64,000 nt of DNA from Methylosinus sp. Sm6 (GTDB lineage: Bacteria; Pseudomonadota; Alphaproteobacteria; Rhizobiales; Beijerinckiaceae). Position numbers and translations under genes: made by a program. Shown here one piece after another: positions 26,118 through 34,182 of this stretch; the stretch's first letter is position 1, and the number at the start of each line of letters is the position of its first letter. The stretch lies in assembly GCF_019802345.1 (NCBI RefSeq), contig NZ_JAINDZ010000021.1, positions 1 to 64,000 of the forward strand, written 5' to 3'. A model generated the notes under the pieces. It searched no databases. It saw only the letters and a program-made list of their open reading frames with translations, and was not told where the DNA came from.

Positions 26118-27220
26118 TCGCGGTCGACGGCGTCCGCCTGCGCCGCGGCGATTTCGAGCTCTCCGCCTCCTTCGCCAGCAAGGCGCGCATTCTGGCGCTC
26201 TATGGGCCCTCCGGCTCCGGCAAGACGACGCTCGCCCATCTCGTCGCCGGCCTCGCCGCGCCGGACGAGGGCCACATCGCCGTCAACGGCGCCGCGCTCG
26301 TCGACACGGCTGCGCGCCTGTTCGTTGCGCCGGAGAAGCGCCGCATCAGCCTCGTGTTTCAGGACGCGCTGCTGTTTCCGCATCTCGATGTGAAAACCAA
26401 TATCGTGTTCGGCCGTTTCTTCACCCCCGTCGCCGAGCGCCGCGTTCCCTTCGACGCGGTGGTCGAGACGCTCGGCGTCGCGCATCTGCTGCGCCGGCGG
26501 CCGGGCACGCTTTCGGGCGGCGAGCGCCAGCGCGTCGGCCTCGCCCGCGCGCTCCTATGCTCGCCGCGCCTGCTGGTGATGGACGAGCCGATGGCCTCGC
26601 TCGATTTCGACCGGCGCCAGGAGATCATGGCGCTGATCGAGCGGCTGCGCGACGAATTCGTCATTCCGATCCTGCTCGTCTCCCATGCCGCGGACGAGAT
26701 TTTGCGGCTCGCCGACGAGGTGGTGGCGCTGGAGCGCGGCCGCATCGTCGCGCAGGGCCTGCCGTCGGAGACGATCGCTGCGGCGAGCCGGGCGGTCGAG
26801 GGCGGCCGCTTCTCGGTGGTGAGCGCGCTGAACGCGCGCGCGGGCGCGTTCGATCCGCGCTATGGCGTGACGCGGCTCGCGCATCCCTCCGGCGAGATCG
26901 TGATCGCCGCGCGCGTCGCCGACGGCGAGCGGCCCGTGAGGGCGCTGATCAAGGCCACCGACGTGGCGCTGGCGCGCCGCGCGCCCAGCGAGACCAGCAT
27001 TCGCACCGTGCTCGAGGGCGTCATCCGCTCGATCGACGAGGACGAGGGGCCGCTCGCCTTCGTGCAGATCGGCCTGAAGAACGGCGACGTTCTCACCGCC
27101 TCGGTGACACGGCTCTCGGTCGCCGAGATGAATTTGACGATCGGCGGGCCGGTCTTCGCCCTGGTGAAATCGGTCGCGCTCGACGAGAGGGAACTGGGCG
27201 CCGGCATGTCGCGCGATTAG
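26114..27220 (+). CDS. modC: Molybdate ABC transporter ATP-binding protein
   Basis: 368 residues. It powers molybdate uptake through ModB. The Walker A GPSGSGKTT is at 31-39, signature TLSGGERQRVGLARALL near 134-150, Walker B LLVMDEPMASLD near 156-167 and the switch His in VSHAADE. The C-terminal 140 residues form the accessory strand region and a TOBE/Mop domain (LEGVIRSIDEDEGPLAFVQI, TASVTRLSVAEMNLTIG) that can bind molybdate and inhibit transport. Compare the free-standing TOBE protein at 47470-47958, which resembles this C-terminal part. Confidence 0.95.
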   Translation: MIAVDGVRLRRGDFELSASFASKARILALYGPSGSGKTTLAHLVAGLAAPDEGHIAVNGAALVDTAARLFVAPEKRRISLVFQDALLFPHLDVKTNIVFGRFFTPVAERRVPFDAVVETLGVAHLLRRRPGTLSGGERQRVGLARALLCSPRLLVMDEPMASLDFDRRQEIMALIERLRDEFVIPILLVSHAADEILRLADEVVALERGRIVAQGLPSETIAAASRAVEGGRFSVVSALNARAGAFDPRYGVTRLAHPSGEIVIAARVADGERPVRALIKATDVALARRAPSETSIRTVLEGVIRSIDEDEGPLAFVQIGLKNGDVLTASVTRLSVAEMNLTIGGPVFALVKSVALDERELGAGMSRD

Positions 27221-27254
27221 CGGCCTGCGCCCTCGATATTGATGGGCCTCGAGA

Positions 27255-27273
27255 GCGAGCCTGAGAGGCTCGC
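27255..27273. terminator. Hairpin between convergent modC and purB
   Basis: GCGAGCC-TGAGA-GGCTCGC, a variant of the GCGAGCC palindrome family, 35 bases after modC and 46 bases after the end of purB. It probably ends both transcripts. Confidence 0.6.
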
Positions 27274-27318
27274 ATTCTCGACGCCGTCGCTCCCTCTGCC
27301 GCGCGTCGCGGAGTCGTC

Positions 27319-28626
27319 TCAACTCTCGCCGAACACACGATCGAAGATCGTGTCGACATGCTTGAAGTGATAGGCGAGGTCGAACAATTCGTCGAGCTCG
27401 GCGGGGGAGAGCTTGGCGCTCACTTCCGCATCGGCGCCGAGCAGCGCGCGGAACTCGCCTTCGCCGCGCCACACCGGCATGGCGTTCCTCTGCACCAGGG
27501 CATAGGCGTCCTCGCGCGAGACGCCCTTTTGCGTCAGCGCCAGCAGCACGCGCTGCGAATGCACGAGGCCGCCGAGCCGGTCGAGATTCTTCTGCATGTT
27601 CTGCGGATAGATCATCAGCTGATCGACGACGCTGATCAAACGCGCGAGCGCGAAATCGAGCGTCACCGTGGCGTCCGGCCCGATATTGCGCTCGACCGAG
27701 GAATGCGAGATGTCGCGCTCGTGCCAGAGCGCGACATTCTCGAGCGCCGGCGTCACCATGCCGCGCACCAGACGCGCGAGGCCGGTGAGATTTTCGGTCA
27801 GCACCGGATTGCGCTTGTGCGGCATGGCGGAAGACCCCTTCTGCCCGGCGGAGAAATATTCCTCCGCCTCCAGCACCTCGGTGCGCTGCAAATGGCGAAT
27901 TTCTGTCGCCAGCCGCTCGACCGAGGAGGCGACGACGCCGAGGGTCGCGAAGAAGGCCGCATGGCGGTCGCGCGGAATGACCTGCGTCGACACCGGCTCG
28001 ACGACGAGTCCGAGCTGCTTGGCCACATGCTCCTCGACGCGCGGATCGACATTGGCGAAAGTGCCGACGGCGCCGGAGATGGCGCAGGTCGCGACCTCCT
28101 TGCGCGCCGTCACCAGCCGCTCGCGCGCGCGCGTGAATTCGGCATGGGCCTGCGCGAGCTTGAGGCCGAAGGTGGTCGGCTCGGCGTGAATGCCGTGCGA
28201 GCGGCCGATGGTCGGCGTGTATTTGTGCTCGAGCGCGCGGCGCTTAATCGCCGCGAGCAGGCTGTCGACATCGGCGATCAGGAGATCGGCGGCGCGAGCC
28301 AATTGCACGGCGAGGCAGGTGTCGAGCACGTCGGAGCTGGTCATGCCCTGATGCACGAAGCGCGCATCCGGGCCGATGAACTCGCCGAGATGGGTCAGGA
28401 AGGCGATGACGTCATGCTTCGTCACCCGCTCGATCTCCTCGATGCGCGCGACGTCGAAGGTGACGAAATCGGCCTTGTCCCAGATCGCCTTGGCGCTCTC
28501 CTTGGGGATGACGCCGATCTCGGCGAGCGCGTCGCAGGCATAGGCCTCGATCTCGAACCAGATGCGGAAGCGAGTCTGCGGCTCCCAGATCTTGGTCATT
28601 TCGGGCCGGGAATAGCGCGGGATCAT
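27319..28626 (-). CDS. purB: Adenylosuccinate lyase
   Basis: 435 residues. It splits fumarate from SAICAR and from adenylosuccinate in purine synthesis. The fumarase-superfamily signature SSAMPHKRNPVLTEN is at about 265-279, with the catalytic Ser on its flexible loop. RSHGIHAEPTTFGLK (about 140-154, catalytic His) and MTSSDVLDTCLAVQLA are further motifs. The start ATG 28624-28626 gives the conserved MIPRYSRPEM; an ATG four codons upstream is possible. It is transcribed alone. Confidence 0.96.
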   Translation of the reverse strand: MIPRYSRPEMTKIWEPQTRFRIWFEIEAYACDALAEIGVIPKESAKAIWDKADFVTFDVARIEEIERVTKHDVIAFLTHLGEFIGPDARFVHQGMTSSDVLDTCLAVQLARAADLLIADVDSLLAAIKRRALEHKYTPTIGRSHGIHAEPTTFGLKLAQAHAEFTRARERLVTARKEVATCAISGAVGTFANVDPRVEEHVAKQLGLVVEPVSTQVIPRDRHAAFFATLGVVASSVERLATEIRHLQRTEVLEAEEYFSAGQKGSSAMPHKRNPVLTENLTGLARLVRGMVTPALENVALWHERDISHSSVERNIGPDATVTLDFALARLISVVDQLMIYPQNMQKNLDRLGGLVHSQRVLLALTQKGVSREDAYALVQRNAMPVWRGEGEFRALLGADAEVSAKLSPAELDELFDLAYHFKHVDTIFDRVFGES

Positions 28627-28813
28627 GGGCGTCGGCATCCTGAAGGAGTGGAGTGCGGCTCGTTTAAGCCGTCCGGCCCGCCGAGTGAAGAGCAGCGGAC
28701 GTGTTTTGCGCGGCGGCGGCGGCTCGCGGTCCGATCCGGCGCGGCGACGCTGGCGCCCGCGTTTTCGAAGGTCTCGAGCGGGGCTTTTTTCAGGGCGGAC
28801 TACAGCCCCATCA

Positions 28814-28857
28814 CCCTCGTCCTGAGGAGCCCGCAAAGCGGGCGTCTCGAAGGACGG
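28814..28857 (+). repeat. Dispersed hairpin repeat, copy 2
   Basis: Almost base-for-base the same as 14774-14817 (CCCTCGTCCTGAGGAGCCCG, then the GCGGGCGTCTCGAAGGACGG end). Confidence 0.75.
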
Positions 28858-28888
28858 AACGGAAGAAACCTATGATTTCGCCCCGCGG

Positions 28889-28932
28889 CCGTCCTTCGAG
28901 ACGCCGCCTGCGGCGGCTCCTCAGGACGAGGG
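28889..28932 (-). repeat. Dispersed hairpin repeat, copy 3, inverted
   Basis: CCGTCCTTCGAGACG...CTCCTCAGGACGAGGG is the reverse-complement version of copy 2, 31 bases away, so the two copies together can fold into a large cruciform or stem. Confidence 0.7.
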
Positions 28933-29324
28933 TTGGGGATTTTGTCCTTCACCCGATTGGTCCTGCGCGTTCGCCCGCATCCTGTTGCCCAGGGGCGGAC
29001 GAAAGCCGTCGACGCCCAGGCCTGGCCGACGCGGCCGGAGGCGAGGCGGCCGCTATCCGACCGCCGCGTCATTTTCCGAAATCGCCTGTTTCGTCTGAGT
29101 TTTTTCCCTCGCGAATGCGACCGTGAGCTGAACTGATTGTTATCCGCTGCGCGGTTGGCTATACAAGATAATTGCGTCGCTTCGTTCTCGAGAGTCCGGT
29201 CCAAGACTTCGTCGACACGCTCTCGAAAGGACATCGGGATTCGGCGGCCGCTTTTCGGCGTCCAACTGGAGCGTTTGATCCGGAGCTGTTTCAGCGACTG
29301 ATCCTTTACCGGAAAGAGGAGGTT

Positions 29325-30380
29325 ATGATGAGAGGGTTTCATCTATTCCAGGACAAACAGATGCTGGGGGTCCTTCTATCGCCGCTTCTCCTTCTCTCGT
29401 CTGCAGCGCTCGCCGCGGAAGCCGCCGGGCCGAGCGCCGCTTCCGATTCCGCCTTGGGAACCAGCGCCGCGAAAGGCCTGTCTCCTTCCGTACGGCAGGC
29501 GATAGAGAGTTCGGCCGTCACGGCCGCGGTCACGGCGTCGCCGATCGCGACCTTTTCCAAGGCTCAATATGCTACGGCGGGGGTCGCTCTTCGCAACCGC
29601 CAGACTGGCGCCATTCAGATCAGCGGCGTCGTCGGGCCGGTCAAGCGCGCATATCTTTATTGGGCGTTCCTGTTCGGCTCCGCTCCGCCCGCGACGCAAG
29701 CCGTCGTTCTGGGGCCGCCCGGGGCGGCGCGCGCCTCGGCCACGGGATCTCTCATCGCGACCGGCGCCGACACATGCTGGAGAAGTAGCGGAATAGCCGT
29801 CTATCGCGCGGATGTGACGTCTTTGGTTTCCGGCAACGGCCTCTATTCCATCGCGCTGCCGCGCACGGCGTCCGCCACCAACAGCGGCGCGGACCCTTGG
29901 ACATCTCTCACCCTTCCCGCCGCCGAAGGCGCCGCTCTCGTCGTGGTCGGCGCGGGGACGCGCAATGTCGCCGTCTTCGACAAAGGCATAGCGGGCGCGA
30001 CCTTCTTCGGCTCGACCAGCTACACGCTGAACGTCCCGGGCGGCGTCAAGACGGCGCCGGTCCTGTGGGACAATATCGGCGCCGACGGCCAGACCGGCGT
30101 CAGCGTCGGCGGGCGCGGCTTCGGCGTCGCCAAGGAAAAAACCTACGTCAATGACGTGCAGATCGCCGGACCCGGCACGGACGTGACCGCCAATGGCGTG
30201 ACCGGCAGCGATTGGGACGGCGGCGTCGGCTCGCCCTTGCCGCAGCTCTGGGACGTCACCGGCCGCACCCTGCCCGTCGCCGCGGCGCCGGTCGGCAAGC
30301 CGTCCCTCGCGGTCCGTTTCGTTTCGGTGGGCCAGACCTATGACTGCGCGACGCCGATCGCCAATGTGATCGCTTATTGA
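29325..30380 (+). CDS. Secreted protein of unknown function (DUF3344-like appearance)
   Basis: 351 residues. The ATG 29325 has GAGGAGG at a good distance. A signal peptide follows (about 10-31, MLGVLLSPLLLLSSAALAAEA). The mature protein is rich in Gly, Ala, Ser, Thr and Val and looks beta-stranded. GPVKRAYLYWAFLFGSAPPA, the Trp/Cys element GADTCWRSSG, YRADVTSLVSGNGLYSIAL and AEGAALVVVGAG resemble what I recall of DUF3344-type extracellular domains, but this is weak. There are only two Cys in the mature part (GADTC and the C-terminal YDCATP), which could form a disulfide. No sorting signal or enzyme motif is seen. It probably acts at the cell surface or in the periplasm. Confidence 0.7.
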   Translation: MMRGFHLFQDKQMLGVLLSPLLLLSSAALAAEAAGPSAASDSALGTSAAKGLSPSVRQAIESSAVTAAVTASPIATFSKAQYATAGVALRNRQTGAIQISGVVGPVKRAYLYWAFLFGSAPPATQAVVLGPPGAARASATGSLIATGADTCWRSSGIAVYRADVTSLVSGNGLYSIALPRTASATNSGADPWTSLTLPAAEGAALVVVGAGTRNVAVFDKGIAGATFFGSTSYTLNVPGGVKTAPVLWDNIGADGQTGVSVGGRGFGVAKEKTYVNDVQIAGPGTDVTANGVTGSDWDGGVGSPLPQLWDVTGRTLPVAAAPVGKPSLAVRFVSVGQTYDCATPIANVIAY

Positions 30381-30494
30381 GGCGGCGCGGGCGGCTGTCG
30401 GCCGTCCCGCACCTCCCCCGCGTCGCTCATGGAGGGGGCAATCCACTCCAGCTTCAGCCGATCCTCGCGCGACCCCTTTGGGCGCGCGGACCCC

Positions 30495-31361
30495 TCACTT
30501 CTCCTGCGGCAGCAGGGCGAGAAGCTGCGCCATCTTCGGCGCGGCGCTCGGATTCATCATGCCGACGACATGATAGCCGGCGTCGACATGCAGCACCTCG
30601 CCGGTGACGCCGCGCGCCCAGGGCGACAGCAGATAGACCGCGGTCTCGCCGACCTCCTCGATGGTCACCACGCGGCGCAGCGGCGCGTTATATTCATTCC
30701 ATCTCAGAATATAGCGGAAGTCGCCGATGCCGGAGGCCGCGAGCGTCTTGATCGGCCCGGCGGAAATGGCGTTGACGCGGATGTTCTTGACGCCGAGATC
30801 GGCGGCGAGATAGCGCACCGACGCCTCGAGCGCCGCCTTGGCGACGCCCATCACATTGTAATGCGGCATCCATTTCTCGGCGCCGTAATAAGTGAGGGTG
30901 AGCAGCGAGCCGCCGTCCGGCATCAGCTTCTCGGCGCGCTGCGCCAAAGCGGTGAAGGAGTAGCAGGAGATCAGCAGCGACTGCGTGAAATTCTCCGCCG
31001 TCGTGTCGACATAGCGGCCGTCGAGCTGGTCCTTGTCCGAAAAGGCGAGGCAATGGACGACGAAATCGAGCTTGCCCCACAGCCGTTCGACCTCGGCGAA
31101 GACCGCGTCGATCGTCGCGGGCTCGCTCACATCGCAGCGGCCGGCGACCACCGCGCCGAGCTCCTCGGCGAGCGGGCGCACGCGCTTCTCCAGCGCCTCG
31201 ACCTGATAGGTCAGCGCGAGCTCGGCGCCCGCGTCGCGCGCCGCCCTGGCGATGCCCCAGGCGATCGAGCGATTATTGGCGACGCCGAGGATGAGTCCGC
31301 GCTTGCCGGCGAGAACGCCGCTGTTGAGAGTGCCCTTCGACGTCGGTTCTGGCTGCGACAT
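30495..31361 (-). CDS. fabI: Enoyl-[acyl-carrier-protein] reductase (NADH)
   Basis: 288 residues. It performs the last reduction of each fatty-acid elongation round and is the target of triclosan-type inhibitors. It is a short-chain dehydrogenase of the FabI type: ILGVANNRSIAWGIARA (25-41) binds the cofactor, and the catalytic set is Tyr159, Tyr168 and Lys175 in YYGAEKWMPHYNVMGVAKAA. The N-terminal 15 residues before the fold are an extension. The ATG 31359-31361 was chosen because similarity starts there and upstream codons are Arg/Ala-rich noise. Confidence 0.95.
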   Translation of the reverse strand: MSQPEPTSKGTLNSGVLAGKRGLILGVANNRSIAWGIARAARDAGAELALTYQVEALEKRVRPLAEELGAVVAGRCDVSEPATIDAVFAEVERLWGKLDFVVHCLAFSDKDQLDGRYVDTTAENFTQSLLISCYSFTALAQRAEKLMPDGGSLLTLTYYGAEKWMPHYNVMGVAKAALEASVRYLAADLGVKNIRVNAISAGPIKTLAASGIGDFRYILRWNEYNAPLRRVVTIEEVGETAVYLLSPWARGVTGEVLHVDAGYHVVGMMNPSAAPKMAQLLALLPQEK

Positions 31362-31629
31362 ATAGAATGTGTCCTGATGAGCTGCTCGACCGGCGGGCTC
31401 GCCGCCTTGTCGTCGAGCGCGCCGTTGAAAGGCTGCGCGAAATGCGCCGACGCGGGGAGCGCGTTGCGCGCATGGGCCGCGCGGGCCGCCCGTCCCAGCG
31501 GACAAAAAGACATAAATCGTAGGGCGCGGAGATAGTCAATCGCGGCGGAGTGGCATAATATCGGCGAAGGAAGCGAACCAGAGCCGAGCGAGAAAAGTCG
31601 CTAAGACCCCGCGCGCAATGGGCTGACCG

Positions 31630-32118
31630 ATGGGCAAGCCAGAGGATTTCGCGGAGACGTTGGAAAGGCTGACGCCCGGGTTGCGGCGCTACGCGCGCGC
31701 GCTGCTCGCCGGCGCCAATAACGAGGTCGCCGACGAGCTGGCGCAGGCTGCGCTGCGGACGACGGCGGACGAGGCGCGCGCCGACGCCGCCGCGATCGAT
31801 CCACGCGTCGATCTATATATCGCGCTGAGCAACGCCGCGCAGCGACGCTTGCGCGCGGCGCCGGCGCATCGGCCCTCCCTGCGCCAGCCCGCCATCATGC
31901 ACCGCCTGGCCGATCTCGCCTTCGAGGAGCGGGAGATCCTGCTGCTGGTCGCGCTCGAGGGTTTTACTTACGAAGAGGTCGCGCGGATCACCCGCACAGA
32001 TCGGCCGGTGGTCATGATGCGCCTGATGCGCGCGCGCTCGGCGCTCACCGCGCTCGACCGACGTCCGACGCCCGACGCCGGCCGACGTCCCGGACCGCAT
32101 TTGCGTCTCGTGAAATAA
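31630..32118 (+). CDS. ECF-type RNA polymerase sigma factor
   Basis: 162 residues. Region 2-like sequence is at about 8-60 (LERLTPGLRRYARALLAGAN, ELAQAALRTT) and region 4 at about 95-145 (LADLAFEEREILLLVALEGF, TYEEVARITRTDRPVVMMRL), where the HTH recognises the -35 element. Region 2 is poorly conserved. It is followed after two bases by a membrane protein with an anti-sigma layout, so the pair is a cell-envelope or stress switch. The inducing signal and target promoters are not evident. Confidence 0.82.
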   Translation: MGKPEDFAETLERLTPGLRRYARALLAGANNEVADELAQAALRTTADEARADAAAIDPRVDLYIALSNAAQRRLRAAPAHRPSLRQPAIMHRLADLAFEEREILLLVALEGFTYEEVARITRTDRPVVMMRLMRARSALTALDRRPTPDAGRRPGPHLRLVK

Positions 32119-32120
32119 AC

Positions 32121-32987
32121 ATGCGCGCCGATCCGGTCGACGAATCCGATCTTCACGCCTATGTCGACGGCGAGCTCGAGCCCGACGAGCGCCGGCGGAT
32201 CGAGGATCATCTGCACAAGCATCAAGAGGATGCGGCGCTGGTCGAGGGCTGGCGCCGCCAGAATGCGGCCCTGCGCGCAGCCTTCGCGCACACCATCAAG
32301 GAGCCGCTGCCGCCCGCGCTGCGCAGCGTGACGAAGAGCGGTCTCTCCGGCAGCTTCGGCTCGGGCGTGAATTGGGCGCGCTTCAGCCCGAGCAAGGCGT
32401 CCTCGCTGCGCACGCTGCGGCGCCCGGACACGAGCCGGAAGATGCCGCGGCGGCCGATGATCGCGATGTCGCTGCTGACGCTCTCGATCGGCGCGCTCGT
32501 CGCCGGCGCGGCGCTGCTCGCCTTCACCAGTCCGGCGGCGCCGCCGGTCGAGCCCGCCGCCGCGCGCGGCCCGGCTTTCATCGAACGCGCCGAGATCGCT
32601 TATCGGACCTTCGCTTCGGACGAGCGGCCGGTGGAGCTCGGCGCCGACCGCGCCGCCGAACTGTCGCAATGGCTCGCCGACCGGGTTGGTTTCGGCGCGC
32701 TCCCGGATTTGACCGCCGCCGGCCTCGAGCTGCGCGGCGGCCGGCTGACGCCGGGCGCGCAGGGTCCCGCCGGCCTTTTGTTCTATCGCTCCGCTGCGGG
32801 CGCTCTCGTCGCCTTCTATTTCGAGCGCGCAATGGGCGAGCGCGCCTCCGGCCCGCCGCCGCGGGCCACGCCCGGGCTCGAGGCCGTGGAATGGCGCGCG
32901 GGCGGCCGCGCCTTCGCGCTGCTCGGCCCGCTGGACGCGGAAGCTCTGCGCGCCGCCGCCGAGATCGCCGAGCGCTCGTCACGCTGA
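32121..32987 (+). CDS. Membrane anti-sigma factor
   Basis: 288 residues. An N-terminal helical anti-sigma domain (ESDLHAYVDGELEPDERRRI, 8-27) resembles the zinc-binding type but lacks the His-x3-Cys-x2-Cys metal site, having HLHKHQED instead. One membrane helix is at about 113-135 (MIAMSLLTLSIGALVAGAALLA), followed by a 150-residue periplasmic sensor region of unknown fold. It starts two bases after the sigma gene and should hold that sigma factor inactive at the membrane. Confidence 0.85.
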   Translation: MRADPVDESDLHAYVDGELEPDERRRIEDHLHKHQEDAALVEGWRRQNAALRAAFAHTIKEPLPPALRSVTKSGLSGSFGSGVNWARFSPSKASSLRTLRRPDTSRKMPRRPMIAMSLLTLSIGALVAGAALLAFTSPAAPPVEPAAARGPAFIERAEIAYRTFASDERPVELGADRAAELSQWLADRVGFGALPDLTAAGLELRGGRLTPGAQGPAGLLFYRSAAGALVAFYFERAMGERASGPPPRATPGLEAVEWRAGGRAFALLGPLDAEALRAAAEIAERSSR

Positions 32988-33060
32988 CAGGCCGGCTCGG
33001 GGTCCCGCGCCGTGGATCGAATCGATCCGCATTTTCTCGGAAGGGTCGTGGCGAGTCCGC

Positions 33061-33510
33061 TCACTGCGTCGGCGCGACGGCCATCGCATGGCGCGCCGGC
33101 GGTCCGGAGACGCGCGTCCAGGTCTCGTCGCTGCACAGCATTCCCCACAGGCACCCTTTCAACGTCAGCCGTGTCGCGCTGACGACGGTGATGAAGCCGT
33201 CATAGGTCTTGCCGTCGTCGACGTTGAACAGCGTGCCGGCCCATTCGTTCGGTCCGGTCTGCTTGGCGCCGCGCAGGATGACGGCGCCGATCGCGCTGCG
33301 ATCCTCCGCATTCTGCGCCGAGACGACCTTGGCGCACAGCAGGCCGTCGCAATCATAGAAGCTGAACTGCACGCCGCCTTCCGGCCGCAGCCACACGCCA
33401 TGCGGATCATTGGCCGCGGCGCTCGCCGCGGGCGCCGCGGAAAACAGGAGAGCGGCGATGGCGGCGCTCGCCGAGAGCGTCGAAAACTGCTGACCGAAAG
33501 AGCGTTGCAT
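33061..33510 (-). CDS. Secreted DUF2147 protein
   Basis: 149 residues with a signal peptide (about 1-32, AAIAALLFSAAPAASAA). The mature part has the DUF2147 pattern: DPHGVWLRPEGGVQFSFYDC, DGLLCAKVV, NVDDGKTYDGFITVV and LKGCLWGMLCSDETWTRV, with four Cys that probably pair. The family is lipocalin-like and periplasmic; the function is not established. It is convergent with the anti-sigma gene and could belong to its stress regulon (inference only). Confidence 0.85.
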   Translation of the reverse strand: MQRSFGQQFSTLSASAAIAALLFSAAPAASAAANDPHGVWLRPEGGVQFSFYDCDGLLCAKVVSAQNAEDRSAIGAVILRGAKQTGPNEWAGTLFNVDDGKTYDGFITVVSATRLTLKGCLWGMLCSDETWTRVSGPPARHAMAVAPTQ

Positions 33511-33585
33511 GGGGATGCTCCTGCTCGACTACGCTGGACGGAAGCGTCGACGAACATCATGTCGAATGTTCGGCCTTTCGGCGCC

Positions 33586-34014
33586 TCAGCCGATCGCAAC
33601 GACGAACACGGCGGTCGCGAGCGCTCCGAGCGCGGTGAGGACGAACTCGAGTCGTCCCCATAGCTCGATCGTCTTGCGCGCCTCCGATCCCGCCTCGGCG
33701 GCGATCAGCGCCAATATGCGATTGTTGAGCGGCACGATGGCGAAAAACATGAATGGCCAGACCGCGATGATGGCCGCCGAGCCGACCAGCCAGCGGAAGT
33801 CGTCCAACGTCTTGTAAACGAAGAAGCCGCACAGGGCGGAGAGCAGCGCGAGCCCGGCGAGGATGACGAAGCCGCGGTGATCGCTGTCCTGCCATTCCGC
33901 GAGCAGAGCCTTGTCCTCGAGCCGCAGGCGCGCCGGCTGCTCGACGAAATTCACATAGAGGGAAGCGCCGGTGAATGCCGCCGCCGCGGCGAGCGCGAGT
34001 GAGCCGGTGACCAT
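33586..34014 (-). CDS. DUF1772-type integral membrane protein
   Basis: 142 residues, four predicted membrane helices (about 3-22, 50-68, 75-95, 118-141). The ATG has GAGGAGG at a good distance. Conserved features of this small family are the YVNFVEQPARL motif after helix 1 and MFFAIVPLNNRIL after helix 3. The function is unknown. It is probably transcribed alone or with the DUF2147 gene 75 bases downstream. Confidence 0.8.
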   Translation of the reverse strand: MVTGSLALAAAAAFTGASLYVNFVEQPARLRLEDKALLAEWQDSDHRGFVILAGLALLSALCGFFVYKTLDDFRWLVGSAAIIAVWPFMFFAIVPLNNRILALIAAEAGSEARKTIELWGRLEFVLTALGALATAVFVVAIG

Positions 34015-34108
34015 GAAAATCCTCCTCTTCCTCGCGAGAAGATATGGGAAGGGCCGGCGGCTCGCGCCAGATCGCTTTCCCCTGAGTTCGGCTGACGCAG
34101 GTCATTAA

Positions 34109-34182
34109 TGGCGTGATTCAGCCGATTTGAGCGAGCCTTCAGGCTCGCCCTTTCACCCTGTCAAATCGGCTGAATCACGCCA
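34109..34182. repeat. MITE-like element with 22-base perfect terminal inverted repeats
   Basis: The arms are TGGCGTGATTCAGCCGATTTGA (first 20 bases given by TGGCGTGATTCAGCCGATTT) at 34109-34130 and the exact complement at 34161-34182. Between them is the GCGAGCC-TTCA-GGCTCGC palindrome (34131-34148). The right arm touches the TAG stop of the GSCFA gene. A partial copy at 47080-47131 has the same core and right arm and touches the stop of the molbindin gene. Confidence 0.75.

Larger units (their letters stand above)
28627..29324. other. Gene-free region with repeats
   Basis: About 700 bases between the divergent purB and secreted-protein genes. It holds the two oppositely oriented hairpin repeats at 28814-28857 and 28889-28932, then a less GC-rich stretch (29130-29175, with TTGTTATCC and GCTATACAAGATAA) that may hold the promoter of the next gene. 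I find no gene, RNA or operator I can support. Confidence 0.5.

Noticed and set aside
28800-29342. Leftward 180-codon frame through the repeat region
   Set aside because: It reads through two dispersed hairpin repeats and has no coding character.
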